A stretch of DNA of 64,000 bases from Secundilactobacillus pentosiphilus (GTDB taxonomy: Bacteria > Bacillota > Bacilli > Lactobacillales > Lactobacillaceae): assembly GCF_002217985.1 (NCBI RefSeq), contig NZ_BCMI01000017.1, positions 1-64,000 of the forward strand, written 5' to 3'. A program made the position numbers and the translations under genes. This document shows, in pieces, positions 1 through 8,300 of this stretch. The stretch's first letter is position 1. Each line of letters begins with the position of its first letter. Below the pieces are notes generated by a model that had not been told where the DNA came from, ran no database searches, and worked only from the letters and a program-made list of their open reading frames with translations.

Positions 1-63
1 TCCCTGTTAAATATGCTTTAATAGCTATAATTTTAGTATCCCAGGAAATTTTAGTCATAGAAA

Positions 64-95
64 TACCCCCAAAGTTGTTTCCAACTTTGGGGGTA
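64..95. terminator. Perfect hairpin, terminator-like
   Basis: Arms of 14 bases at 64-77 and 82-95 pair perfectly around a TTTC loop, with a run of five C/G pairs. There is no clear T-tract on either side, so termination is uncertain. It resembles the hairpins at 32,832-32,873 and 45,238-45,267, which also have CCCC-AAGCT-type arms. It lies inside the open frame of the truncated Mga-like gene, which argues that this part of the frame is not coding. Confidence 0.5.
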
Positions 96-226
96 CACGT
101 CAAAAGCGGTCGTCTCTTTTTGCCCTTTTTTCATATGACATTTTAACGTCCAATAACGAATCAAAAGAGTCATTTCGTAAGCGAAATTTTGTCAGCAAAA
201 CCAAATTTTACGCTGGTCAGCTTGAA

Positions 227-1318
227 TTGCGTGATATCTTGAATCAATCTGATTTCTACAGATCCCCAAGTCTCGTCAAATCCCCTGAGTACGTTACTCG
301 ACTTAGAGTATTTGAGTTTTTTTATACCATTTTTAATGGCATTGCGAGTCCCTTCCCCAAAATGGACGTCAAAGTTAATAATCTAATCGTTAATATCCAA
401 TCACAGTTCAACTTCATCATTAAACCCGTTCAAAAAGTGAAATTAGAAATCTTTATCAAAATCTGGGTCCTTCGTGTTATGAATAAGTGCCCGCTGAAAG
501 AAGCCATCATCCCGGAGGAGAACCTCTCACCGGAGATCAAGCAGCACTTAAAAAGTATTGCGGCATCCGTCAAAAATGCTTTTAACCTTGATCTGCCCGA
601 CAACGAACTGAATTACCTGTACACCTTTTTAGTCACCCAGCAGTACCTGCCCGGAATTCAAGAAATATTAGATGATCAGCACTTTTCAATGGCCTATGAA
701 TTAACCGATCAGTTGATCGAGTCACTTCAAGCGGCTAGTCGGCTGATTGAGGTTGAACGGCTCGACATCCCTAAATTAAGGCAGACGTTAAACGCCGTCC
801 ACTTGAAATTTACGACTTTTTACGTTGAACCCACCACTTTCATCCGGTTCAGTAAAATTAAGCTTTTCAAGGAATCATACCCGGTTTTTCACACCATTAT
901 TAACGACTTTATGACGACCTTAAACCAACGAAACGATTTGAATCTCAGCCGGCAAGAGTCGGCCAATCTTTACCTTGATTATATGTTTACTTTTATTAAT
1001 TGCATTCCCCAAAAATTGCAAAAGTTCAAGATTTACATCTGCGTCGATTTCTCGCTTGGCCCGCTCTATACGGACTATATCATTAAAACATTGCAGGAAT
1101 CGCACAACGCGAATTTTGTCCTGACCCGTAATTTATCCGCTCAAACCGATATTTACTTGTCAGACTTCTTAACTTCTTCCGTCAAACAGCAGCAAGTCAT
1201 CTGGCATAACCCGCCGTCGCACGATGATTGGGAAACGCTTACGGACACTATCAATCAGATTAAATACCAGAAAGTGCGTGCCTTAAGGGTTGAAAAACAA
1301 AACGAAGAACTCGAGTAA
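227..1318 (+). CDS. 5'-truncated Mga/AtxA-type regulator, possible pseudogene
   Basis: This is the central and C-terminal part of an Mga-like transcription regulator. The segment around residues 19-40 (SPEYVTRLRVFEFFYTIFNG) matches the point where the first PRD-like helical domain begins in this family, and the remainder looks like the PRD and EIIB-like parts. The N-terminal helix-turn-helix half is absent. Family members are usually near 480-500 residues, and this one has 363 from a TTG at 227. The frame stays open upstream to position 11, but it passes through a perfect hairpin and contains no good start or ribosome site. A strong terminator follows at 1337. I infer a decayed relative of the intact regulator at 3590-4981. 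A functional short form from the TTG is possible but unsupported. Confidence 0.6.
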   Translation: MRDILNQSDFYRSPSLVKSPEYVTRLRVFEFFYTIFNGIASPFPKMDVKVNNLIVNIQSQFNFIIKPVQKVKLEIFIKIWVLRVMNKCPLKEAIIPEENLSPEIKQHLKSIAASVKNAFNLDLPDNELNYLYTFLVTQQYLPGIQEILDDQHFSMAYELTDQLIESLQAASRLIEVERLDIPKLRQTLNAVHLKFTTFYVEPTTFIRFSKIKLFKESYPVFHTIINDFMTTLNQRNDLNLSRQESANLYLDYMFTFINCIPQKLQKFKIYICVDFSLGPLYTDYIIKTLQESHNANFVLTRNLSAQTDIYLSDFLTSSVKQQQVIWHNPPSHDDWETLTDTINQIKYQKVRALRVEKQNEELE

Positions 1319-1336
1319 ATCAAACAGCACTTCACC

Positions 1337-1367
1337 ATGTTGATGAGAAATCATCAACATTTTTTTA
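1337..1367 (+). terminator. Intrinsic terminator of the truncated Mga-like gene
   Basis: The inverted repeat ATGTTGATGA / TCATCAACAT has a GAAA tetraloop and is followed directly by a run of T. It starts 19 bases after the stop codon on the plus strand. Confidence 0.85.
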
Positions 1368-1475
1368 TTGCCCAACAAAAAAATGGGGCCAATTCAAACG
1401 AATTGTTTCCCCCACCAAAGTTCCCTCACTATTGCTGTTTGCGGGTTACCAGCTAAAATCAAGCCAGCAACCGTC

Positions 1476-1937
1476 TCACTTAACCTTTAAATATCTTTCT
1501 TCAGCATCTTTTCTTGCCTGAATCGCACTTTCTTTACGGTCATACATCGTGTTTAAGACGTATCTGCCGTGGAAAAACAACCGTGCTACCCAGCGCTTTT
1601 GATTCCGGTCGTAGCTCACACCCGTGATCCCACTACGGTTATTCGCCCGCAGATCTTCGCTAGTTGGGTGCCACGTCTTCTCAAGAATGTGCCAGTTCCC
1701 AATGTTTTGCGTAAGCACCGGCTTATTGAGAATGTTTTTGCGAGCCTGTTCACGACGGTAACACCCGCAACTGACCGTTTGTCCCGTCCGCAGACCGTAC
1801 CCGTCAACAACCCTCAAATTACCACAATCACACTTGCATAGCCATTTCGCGTTCCCATTTTTCGACTGACCCTCACGTTGAAGTACGGTCAGTCGGCCGA
1901 ATCGTTGACCCGTCAGATCTTTTAGACGACTCATCAT
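1476..1937 (-). CDS. AP2-domain DNA-binding protein, phage or mobile-element type
   Basis: A protein of about 154 residues with two parts. The N-terminal part (about residues 5-65) starts with LTGQRFGRLTVL and contains CKCDCG and SCGCY, a small cysteine-rich module common in phage proteins and homing endonucleases. The C-terminal part (about 95-150) contains SGITGVSYDRNQKRWVARL, the typical pattern of a bacterial AP2/ERF-like DNA-binding domain. No HNH catalytic motif was seen. The start is placed at the ATG at 1937 because GGAGG lies five bases upstream; an ATG at 1934 is equally possible. Such genes are usually linked to phages or selfish elements, so its place at the edge of the adhesin island beside a broken regulator hints at past mobility. 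The biological role is unknown. Confidence 0.75.
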   Translation of the reverse strand: MMSRLKDLTGQRFGRLTVLQREGQSKNGNAKWLCKCDCGNLRVVDGYGLRTGQTVSCGCYRREQARKNILNKPVLTQNIGNWHILEKTWHPTSEDLRANNRSGITGVSYDRNQKRWVARLFFHGRYVLNTMYDRKESAIQARKDAEERYLKVK

Positions 1938-1961
1938 CGCCACCTCCAAAGAAATAAAATC

Positions 1962-2016
1962 AGCCAGTAAATTGCACCATTCTCCCGATGATTCAATTTT
2001 TTAAAACCTACTGGCT
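1962..2016. repeat. Inverted repeat in an otherwise empty gap
   Basis: AGCCAGTA (1962-1969) pairs with TACTGGCT (2009-2016) over a 39-base gap, just upstream of the AP2-domain gene. It could be an operator or a short element end. The rest of 1938-2198 shows no gene or recognisable signal. Confidence 0.35.
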
Positions 2017-2198
2017 ATACCATAATTATTAAATATTTATGAAGGCGGTACTAGAAGCTTATGAATAAATTTTCCTGAGTTTTTGAAGATTCCTTAAAAA
2101 CTTAGGATTGAAAGTATCAGTCCTGTAAGCTGATGAAAAACCCCGTCACTGTTTTAAAGCGTTTCTCTCACGGCGACAAATTTGCCGCTTAACGCAAT

Positions 2199-2240
2199 AA
2201 AAAAGCGTTGCATTTTTATCCAAAAGTGCAACGCTTTTTT
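2199..2240 (-). terminator. Terminator of the 84-aa/MucBP-like gene pair
   Basis: Fourteen-base perfect arms (AAAAAAGCGTTGCA / TGCAACGCTTTTTT) at 2199-2212 and 2227-2240 give T-tracts on both strands. On the minus strand it lies just past the stop of the gene ending at 2250. Confidence 0.9.
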
Positions 2241-2249
2241 GGTGTATCA

Positions 2250-2498
2250 TCACTTCTTTGCTAAGGGATCCACAAAATTTTCGTTTGGTTTATCAACGTT
2301 TGGCCGCCACTTGTCACCGACTTTTTCCCATTCAAAGTTTGACTGAATTTTAACCTGTTGATTTTGCTTTTGCACGTTAACGACAAGAATCAGTTTGTGA
2401 TCAAACTCGGTCCTGCTGATGTACTTCTCGTCCGTATCCGCTAAGACCTTTTGCCCTTGTTTAACAAAACCGCCTAAATCAATTAAATTAAGTTCCAT
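2250..2498 (-). CDS. Small protein of unknown function beside a MucBP-like protein
   Basis: A protein of 82 residues from the ATG at 2498, or 84 from an ATG at 2504. The second ATG fits better because GGGGGAG lies at a good spacing from it. It has no signal peptide or membrane segment. The N-terminus (MELNLIDLGGFVKQGQKVL) looks amphipathic, followed by alternating charged and hydrophobic residues that suggest a beta sheet, and a polar tail. The gene starts 13 bases after the stop of the leaderless MucBP-like gene, so the two are almost certainly co-transcribed, and a strong terminator closes the pair. I do not recognise a family. It occupies the same operon position as the small proteins downstream of the other MucBP-like gene, but I see no clear sequence similarity to them. 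Confidence 0.7.
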   Translation of the reverse strand: MELNLIDLGGFVKQGQKVLADTDEKYISRTEFDHKLILVVNVQKQNQQVKIQSNFEWEKVGDKWRPNVDKPNENFVDPLAKK

Positions 2499-2511
2499 AA
2501 TCATACTCCCC

Positions 2512-3273
2512 CTATTTGATCAATGTTTTAATGGCCTCTAACATTTGCCGTTCGTTCATGACTAACCCGTCGATCAGTTCTCGATTACGATCCTGATCCT
2601 CGCTTAAACAAACGATCGCTTTTGAAACTTCGATCAACGCGTGTTCCAGCAAACAAAGAGACTGGTTTTGTAACGCATTTGTTTTATCTTGGCGTTCCTT
2701 ATCCGAAGCTTGCCCAGTAGCCGCTGCACACTTATCAGACGCGGCTTCGATCCCGTCCAGCTTGAAAACGTTCGCCAGATCCAGATCCGTCGCTTTCAGC
2801 TCGTGAATATCGTCTGCCGATAAACACAGCAATGACGTCTGTTTCGTCGGTTCTTGCGGTACGAAAGCGCTGAGGTTTTTAACCTGCTCGCCGATCCCCG
2901 TTTCGTCAACTTGAAAGTAGAATTTACTGGGTGCTGCGGGTAAGGTCACCGGCGCCACCTGTTCTGGCTGAGCGCCGTTTTTCAACTTGATGCCTTCACC
3001 GATAATATCGTCAAGACCCTGATAGATTCGCAAGGAACCGATCCGGTCATAGATCAACCTCAGCCACGCAGGCGAGGTGCCCATGATCCGGGTTTTCGGC
3101 CCCGGCTGACTAATCAAAAGATAACCTTCGATAACAGGCGCCGAAACTTGATAAGACTCACCTACTGGCCTCACTATTTTTAACGGATTCCTTAATTCAA
3201 CCCCAGCTGCAGTTTGAAAATAAACTTCCGCAAAGTTTTGACTGTTTTGAAACATCGGCTTTGTACCAGGCAT
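2512..3273 (-). CDS. Leaderless MucBP-fold protein with helical tail (paralogue 2)
   Basis: A protein of 253 residues. The ATG at 3273 is chosen because AGGAG lies seven bases upstream; the longer TTG frame has no ribosome site. Residues about 12-85 follow the MucBP pattern: a strand, PLKI, then GYLL, and a closing RLIYDRIG, comparable with TVTYVYNKIG at the end of the MucBP domain in the adhesin ending at 13,941. A second module (LKNGAQPEQVAPV) follows, then a polar linker and a helical C-terminus ending RQMLEAIKTLIK. There is no signal peptide or anchor, which is unusual for a MucBP fold. It is a clear paralogue of the protein at 28,201-29,052, sharing IYDRIG/VYDRIG, LKNG and QVAPV. I infer an intracellular helper for adhesins. 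The function is not known. Confidence 0.75.
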   Translation of the reverse strand: MPGTKPMFQNSQNFAEVYFQTAAGVELRNPLKIVRPVGESYQVSAPVIEGYLLISQPGPKTRIMGTSPAWLRLIYDRIGSLRIYQGLDDIIGEGIKLKNGAQPEQVAPVTLPAAPSKFYFQVDETGIGEQVKNLSAFVPQEPTKQTSLLCLSADDIHELKATDLDLANVFKLDGIEAASDKCAAATGQASDKERQDKTNALQNQSLCLLEHALIEVSKAIVCLSEDQDRNRELIDGLVMNERQMLEAIKTLIK

Positions 3274-3360
3274 TTCGCATCTCCTAAAATTCAAACCAAG
3301 AGTAGTAGGCAAGGAGGTTCTTTTCTTCTACAATATTCATTCTACTGAACTGATGCGCGA

Positions 3361-3378
3361 ATATCTATTTATAGATAT
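3361..3378. promoter_or_regulatory. Near-palindrome, candidate regulator box
   Basis: An ATATCTATTTATAGATAT sequence lies about 83 bases upstream of the MucBP-like start at 3273. A related CTATTTATAG core occurs upstream of the adhesin at 29,451-32,480, and shorter matches lie upstream of the other adhesin genes. It may be a binding site for the Mga-type regulator. The rest of 3274-3589 holds no gene. Confidence 0.35.
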
Positions 3379-3589
3379 AAAAAGTATCCCGTCTTTTTTC
3401 TAAATTATACAAAAAGGCGAACCAAATTTCATGCCTCTTTTTTTCAACGCTTCAGACAGACCAAAAGTGTCTACTCTAAAACACTATCAGTCTATCAGAA
3501 TTTGCTAATCTCTGGCACAATATTAACAAAAAGTACTTCATTTGTTAAATTAAAATTTAGTGATTCATATCGTCATTATAAGCGCTGCG

Positions 3590-4981
3590 CTACCCCATCG
3601 GGATCGGCATCAGCGCATTATCCGCCAAAATATTCTGGTTGATCCAGCACTTCATTTTCTGTATCAAAAACTGAATATTTTGGCTGACACTCAGCCACGG
3701 TAACCAGTAGTACTGATTGTCGGAAGGCTGTTCCGGTTGAATAATAATTCTAAATGTCGGTGTCGTGACTTCAGTCGTGACGGGTAAGCTGTTCAAATGC
3801 CAATCAATCGACATAAACTGCGTCATCAGCCGCTGCTGAAGAATCCCCACCACATAGTCGTCGAAGAATGCCGGGTAGCCCACGTCGACTTGCTGCCGCG
3901 GGATGAACCGGTTTAAGGCATCGGACAGCACGGACACGATTAGGTCTGCTTCGGGTGCCAACTCCGGAATGTCTTTTGACAGATGATGAATGATTTTGCT
4001 CAATTTAGCAATGGGTTTGTGCATGGGTTCTTGATCTAAGAACATCACGGGCTGATGCAAGAGGAGCGCAAACTGAACGCTCTCCATTAAAAACTCATCT
4101 AACTGCTCAAAGTACAGCGGTGAACGGTAGATCCGCAGCCGCGTAATCACGGTTTTAACGATCAGTTGAATCAAGTACGGCAATACGGCGCGTTCCTTGG
4201 GCTTCACCAGCTTGGTATGACTGGTGTCCACGAAGTACGGGCTATAAGTTACCATGTACTGCAGCCAATAAACTTCAACCAAATTATACTTAATTTCACT
4301 ATTTTGCTCTGGCAGATTAACGTTGTTTAAAATTTCGTCTTTTTCCACCATCTTGAAATGATCGCTTTTTTTGCTGACATAGTTGTACTGAGCTAAACGA
4401 ATAGCCGTTACTTTCAAGTAGTCGCTGAGTGCCACGGTCACCGTCTGCTGTTCTGGCAGCAATTTTTTCAAGGATTCGTAGTACGGGACTTCTTCGCTCG
4501 TAAGCTCAATCTTACTACCGCCCAATCTGAAAAGCTGCCACCCAAAGAGGCGAATGAGGCGTTCGTCGCCGGTGATCTCGTTTGTTTGACGGTTATAGTC
4601 CAAATGGCGCTGCTTAAGCCAGTTGACAATCGGTTTCAGCCGATTAGAAACCGTTTGTGCCCCCATGTTCAGGACAGTCTTGGGTTCTTTGCGCACTGCC
4701 GCGGTGAGGCACAAGTAGCCGACAGAGTGCCGAATCAAATACTGCGTGAGCTGCAGGTTGACCCAGTCGCACTTCTTGACCAGCTTGTCTTTCGAGAGTT
4801 TCTCCCCCGAAATAATCTGGTAGTTAGCAACGACCCGGCGATACACCTGCTGCGTCGACACATACGGCCATCCCAATAACTTGGAAAGCTCAGTAAACTC
4901 GATGCGCTGTCGAATTCGAATCGCTGACAAGAGTTTGAGTTGCCGCTGTTCTGGACTTGTCAATAGTAAGTCAACAAACAT
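3590..4981 (-). CDS. Mga/AtxA-type transcription regulator
   Basis: A full-length family member of 463 residues. The N-terminal third holds two winged-helix regions: one near residues 15-50 (RQRIEFTELSKLLGWPYVST) and a second near 90-130. A GDERLIRLFGWQLF segment near residue 140 marks the start of the PRD-like helical region seen in Mga and AtxA, and the C-terminal part resembles the EIIB-like domain. Mga proteins control surface adhesins and virulence genes in streptococci, and AtxA acts similarly in Bacillus anthracis. By position, between a MucBP-like gene and a giant adhesin on the same strand, it is the likely regulator of the island. Its start has GAGG upstream within the end of a long structured leader (5038-5362), so its own translation or transcription could be controlled there. 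Confidence 0.8.
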   Translation of the reverse strand: MFVDLLLTSPEQRQLKLLSAIRIRQRIEFTELSKLLGWPYVSTQQVYRRVVANYQIISGEKLSKDKLVKKCDWVNLQLTQYLIRHSVGYLCLTAAVRKEPKTVLNMGAQTVSNRLKPIVNWLKQRHLDYNRQTNEITGDERLIRLFGWQLFRLGGSKIELTSEEVPYYESLKKLLPEQQTVTVALSDYLKVTAIRLAQYNYVSKKSDHFKMVEKDEILNNVNLPEQNSEIKYNLVEVYWLQYMVTYSPYFVDTSHTKLVKPKERAVLPYLIQLIVKTVITRLRIYRSPLYFEQLDEFLMESVQFALLLHQPVMFLDQEPMHKPIAKLSKIIHHLSKDIPELAPEADLIVSVLSDALNRFIPRQQVDVGYPAFFDDYVVGILQQRLMTQFMSIDWHLNSLPVTTEVTTPTFRIIIQPEQPSDNQYYWLPWLSVSQNIQFLIQKMKCWINQNILADNALMPIPMG

Positions 4982-5037
4982 TGATGATTCGCCTCTTTCA
5001 TACGTGGTTTTAAGACCAAATGGTGCTCATTATGTAG

Positions 5038-5362
5038 CAGCCGGGACGAATGGGGGTTCCCGGCTGGTCGACCGAGGGGGGATAGAAGTCCAGGGTCGAT
5101 GTGTGCTTACGCTTGCAGGCACACGGATATTGATGATACTGGCGACTGGAAGTACAAGGTTTCTAGTCGCTTGGTCGAAGGGGATGTGAGGGGGTCAGTC
5201 CTCTCCCCTAGGATCACTGTGCACTAACTTCTCGAAAGTGCACAGGTGCTGCAAATATGTTCGATTGGAAATAGGCAGTTTCCAATCGAGACGATCAAGG
5301 GAAGAATATCAGAGGAGGTAGTCGCCCCTTGACCGCTGTGCGCTAACTACTCGAAAGCGCAC
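5038..5362. ncRNA. Multi-hairpin structured RNA-like element of three related modules
   Basis: Between the adhesin stop and the regulator start lies a dense series of stems: 5038-5046/5058-5066; 5068-5073/5094-5099; 5101-5106/5119-5124; 5142-5147/5165-5170; 5179-5184/5204-5209; 5217-5225/5237-5245; 5261-5271/5279-5289; 5295-5301/5326-5332; and 5338-5344/5356-5362. They form a repeating pattern: a stem whose loop holds GAGGGGG or GAGGAGG plus AGTC, then a GTGYRC hairpin, then a hairpin starting GAYTGGAA. The GTGCACT/AGTGCAC and GTGCGCT/AGCGCAC stems keep a shared loop (AACTWCTCGA) while the stem base pair changes on both sides, which is covariation. The strand is unknown. On the minus strand it could be an adhesin 3' UTR, a regulator leader or a small RNA with C-rich loops. 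I do not recognise a known RNA family. Confidence 0.65.
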
Positions 5363-5386
5363 GGGCACGAGTTAATCATCGTTTCA

Positions 5387-8300
5387 TTATTCATGCCGTT
5401 TCTTCTTGCTAGTGCCAAACAGGCCAAACAGACCTAGCAGCATGACACCAACTTCACTTGCAAATGATGGCTTAGCAGTCTCACCAGTTTGCGGCAGCGT
5501 CTTCTTAGCAATCGTCTGCTTCTGCTGCGTTGCCTCACCCTTGTTAGTCGTGTTCACAGCTTCAGGAGCTGCCTGCTGGCTGTTAGCTGAAGCATTGCCG
5601 CTGACAGATGGTGCCTGCTGGTTGTTAGCAGCAACATTGGCATTTTCGGTTGTTCCTTGTGCTTCGTTTGCTGCAGCACCATTCGTGGCTTGACCAGCGT
5701 TTTGACTAGCGCTCATCGTTTCTGCGGTTCCCGTTGACTGGCTGCCTGGCTCTGAACTAGAACTGTTAGCATGATTGGTGCTGTTTGGCATCGTCTCAGT
5801 TTCGCCAGACTGGTTATCGGTTTTCACCGTTGGTAAAGTGCCGTTCTGGTTTGCTGAACTCCCCGTTGGTGTTGTGCCAGTATTGGTCGTTGCACCATTA
5901 CCGGTTGGTTCACCAGAAGTCGTCCCGCCAGTGACATTACCGCCGTTCGTTGACGTCTCCGCAACGTAGGTGATAACCGTATCTTGTGACGGATCCTTTG
6001 GCAGTGCTGGCAGTTGATACCCGGCAGTTACATCCTTAACGTTTACCGGTGTCAGTGCGGTCTTGGCCCCGCCGTTAACGGCAAATGCCGTGTAGCCATT
6101 TACATAAGGCACAACTTGACCAGTTTGAACACTCACTTTAGTCAAATCAGTGCCATCAACTTTGTAAGCAATCTTGGTTTGTTCACCATTTGGCATCGTG
6201 ATGATTGCACTTCCAACCGGTGCATAAACGTAGTTAACCGTGGTATTACCAGCAAATGTCCCAGCTGCGTTAGCCGGTTCAGCCGTCAAGTAATACCCTG
6301 TGATCGCCTTTGCTTCAGTCTTGTAAGCATCACCCAAGTTATGGTTCTTAGTACTCGTTGGCGCTGCTAACTGATTATTCTTGGCATCTACGTAATTGGT
6401 TGTCAGTGCAAAGTTATTTGCTTTGACGGTTAACTTACCAGTCGTGACCTTCACGTCATAGTTGCTGTTCGTCCCTAAGATGACGTTGATTGGGTATACC
6501 CCAATGTTAGCGTCAGCGCTCAAGTCCGTCAGGCTGTACTTCAGGTCAACACCATCTGCTGGCTGTCCAGTGACAGTTGCTTTCAAATCACCAGTGTAGC
6601 CCTGTTTGTCATAGTCTTTCGTAATCGTCGGTGCAGTAATCGATACCGGTGCTGGATCAACAATGACGTGCCCAGCCTGAACGTCTTTAGCCGTCAACGT
6701 GTAGTTTGGCTGTTGCTGCTCAATTGCTTGCAGACCCTGCGCGTTCAACGAAACGGCGTAGTCACCGGCATTGGCACCCACTGCAGACCAGTCAAAGTCA
6801 CTGGTTGGCAAGTTATCAATCACCGTGCCGTTTGCTAAGGTGACGGTCAATGCTTCACTCGGCTTTGCCGTGGTGCCGTCGTAAGTCTTGTGAACCGTAC
6901 TGATCACAGCCGTGGTTGCTGCTGGCTTAATGGTCAGCTGGCCGCCCTTGGTTACCGTGACCTGATAGTTACCGTTGCTTTCAGCAGTTGGCGTTACCGT
7001 TAGATCATAACTGCCAACGTTTTCACCAGCAGCACGGGTGATCTTGTAAGCGACCTTGACGCCCTTAGCAGGTTGACCCGTTACCGTTGCATCAAAGGCT
7101 GGATCATTAGTCCCAAAGACCTTCGTTGCATTCTTGGCTTGTAACGTGACTTTTGCTGGAGTGATCGTAGCCGTTCCTGCTGTCACCTTACTGATATTGA
7201 TGTTCGGGTTCAGTTGCTGCAACTTAGCCTTACCAGCATCATTCAGTGAAACTTGGTAGCTGCCGACGTTTTCTTGAACGTTGCTCCAGTCAAAATCACT
7301 AGCGGTTAAGGTTGGCAGCTTAACCTCTTTAGCGCCCGTAACCGTGATAGCTGGTACATCGGTGAAGCCTGTCGTCCCATCGTAAGCCTTAGTCACGTTA
7401 CCAACTGCAACATCGGCTGGTTGCGGCGTAATTGTAAATTGACCTGGCTTAACTTCAACGTTGTAATTCAAGTTAGTGGTTGGCGTTACCGTAATGGCAT
7501 AAGTCCCTACGTTTTCGCCGGCTGCCCGGCTAACTTTGTAGTTCACGTCAGCACCCTTAGCAGGCTTAGAACCGACCGTTGCCGTCAATGCTGGATCCGC
7601 ATCGCCAGCTACCTTGTGAGCATCATTAGCAGTTACGGTGACCGTTGCCTTCTTAATGGTTACTTGACCGGCAGTAACATCCGCTGCTGTCAAGGTCATA
7701 TCAGGATTATCACTCAGTAACTTTTGAATCCCAGTTGCGTTAAGTGTCACGCTGTACGTGCCTGCATTTGCTTGAACTTGGCTCCAGTCAAAATCAGCAT
7801 TGGTTAAATCGCTGGCCGTAAAGCCATGATCTAAGCTGACAACTGGCCCTTTATTAAAGGTTGTCGTGCCATCGTAAGTCTTAGACACGTTATCAACCGT
7901 TGCCTTTGCAGCAACTTTATTAATTGTAAATTGACCCGTTACAGCAGTAATCGTATAGTTCGGGTTATCCGCAGCGTTAGCCGTCACGTGAATCGTGTAG
8001 GTACCAACGGCTTCACCAGCATCCCGACTCACCGTGTACTTGACCTGATCGCCGTTAGCCGGATTGCCACTAACAGTTGCAGTCAAAGCTGGATCTGCAT
8101 TACCAGCTAGCTTGCTGGCATTGTTAGCAGTCACCGTGACCGCTACTTTATTAATCACTGCCTTACCTGTTGTTACGCCGGTAGCGGCCAACGTTGTATT
8201 AGCGTTAGCATCCGTGATCTTCTTGATCCCAGCTGCATTCAAGGTTACTGAATAGCTGCCTGCATCCGGCTTGACGTTTGACCAGTCAAAGTCAGTGGCC

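Noticed and set aside
1569-1841. 90-aa plus-strand frame opposite the AP2 gene
   Set aside because: A shadow of the minus-strand gene, without a ribosome site.
4881-5189. 102-aa plus-strand frame over the structured element
   Set aside because: It overlaps the start of the regulator and the stems of the RNA-like element. Its sequence looks like read-through of structured DNA rather than protein.
5295-5362. Resemblance of the last module to a group II intron domain V
   Set aside because: The stem and loop do not fit the domain V consensus. There is no GTGYG 5' end in the right place and no intron-encoded protein.
5038-5362. tmRNA, RNase P or 6S RNA
   Set aside because: The conserved start and core motifs of these RNAs are absent.
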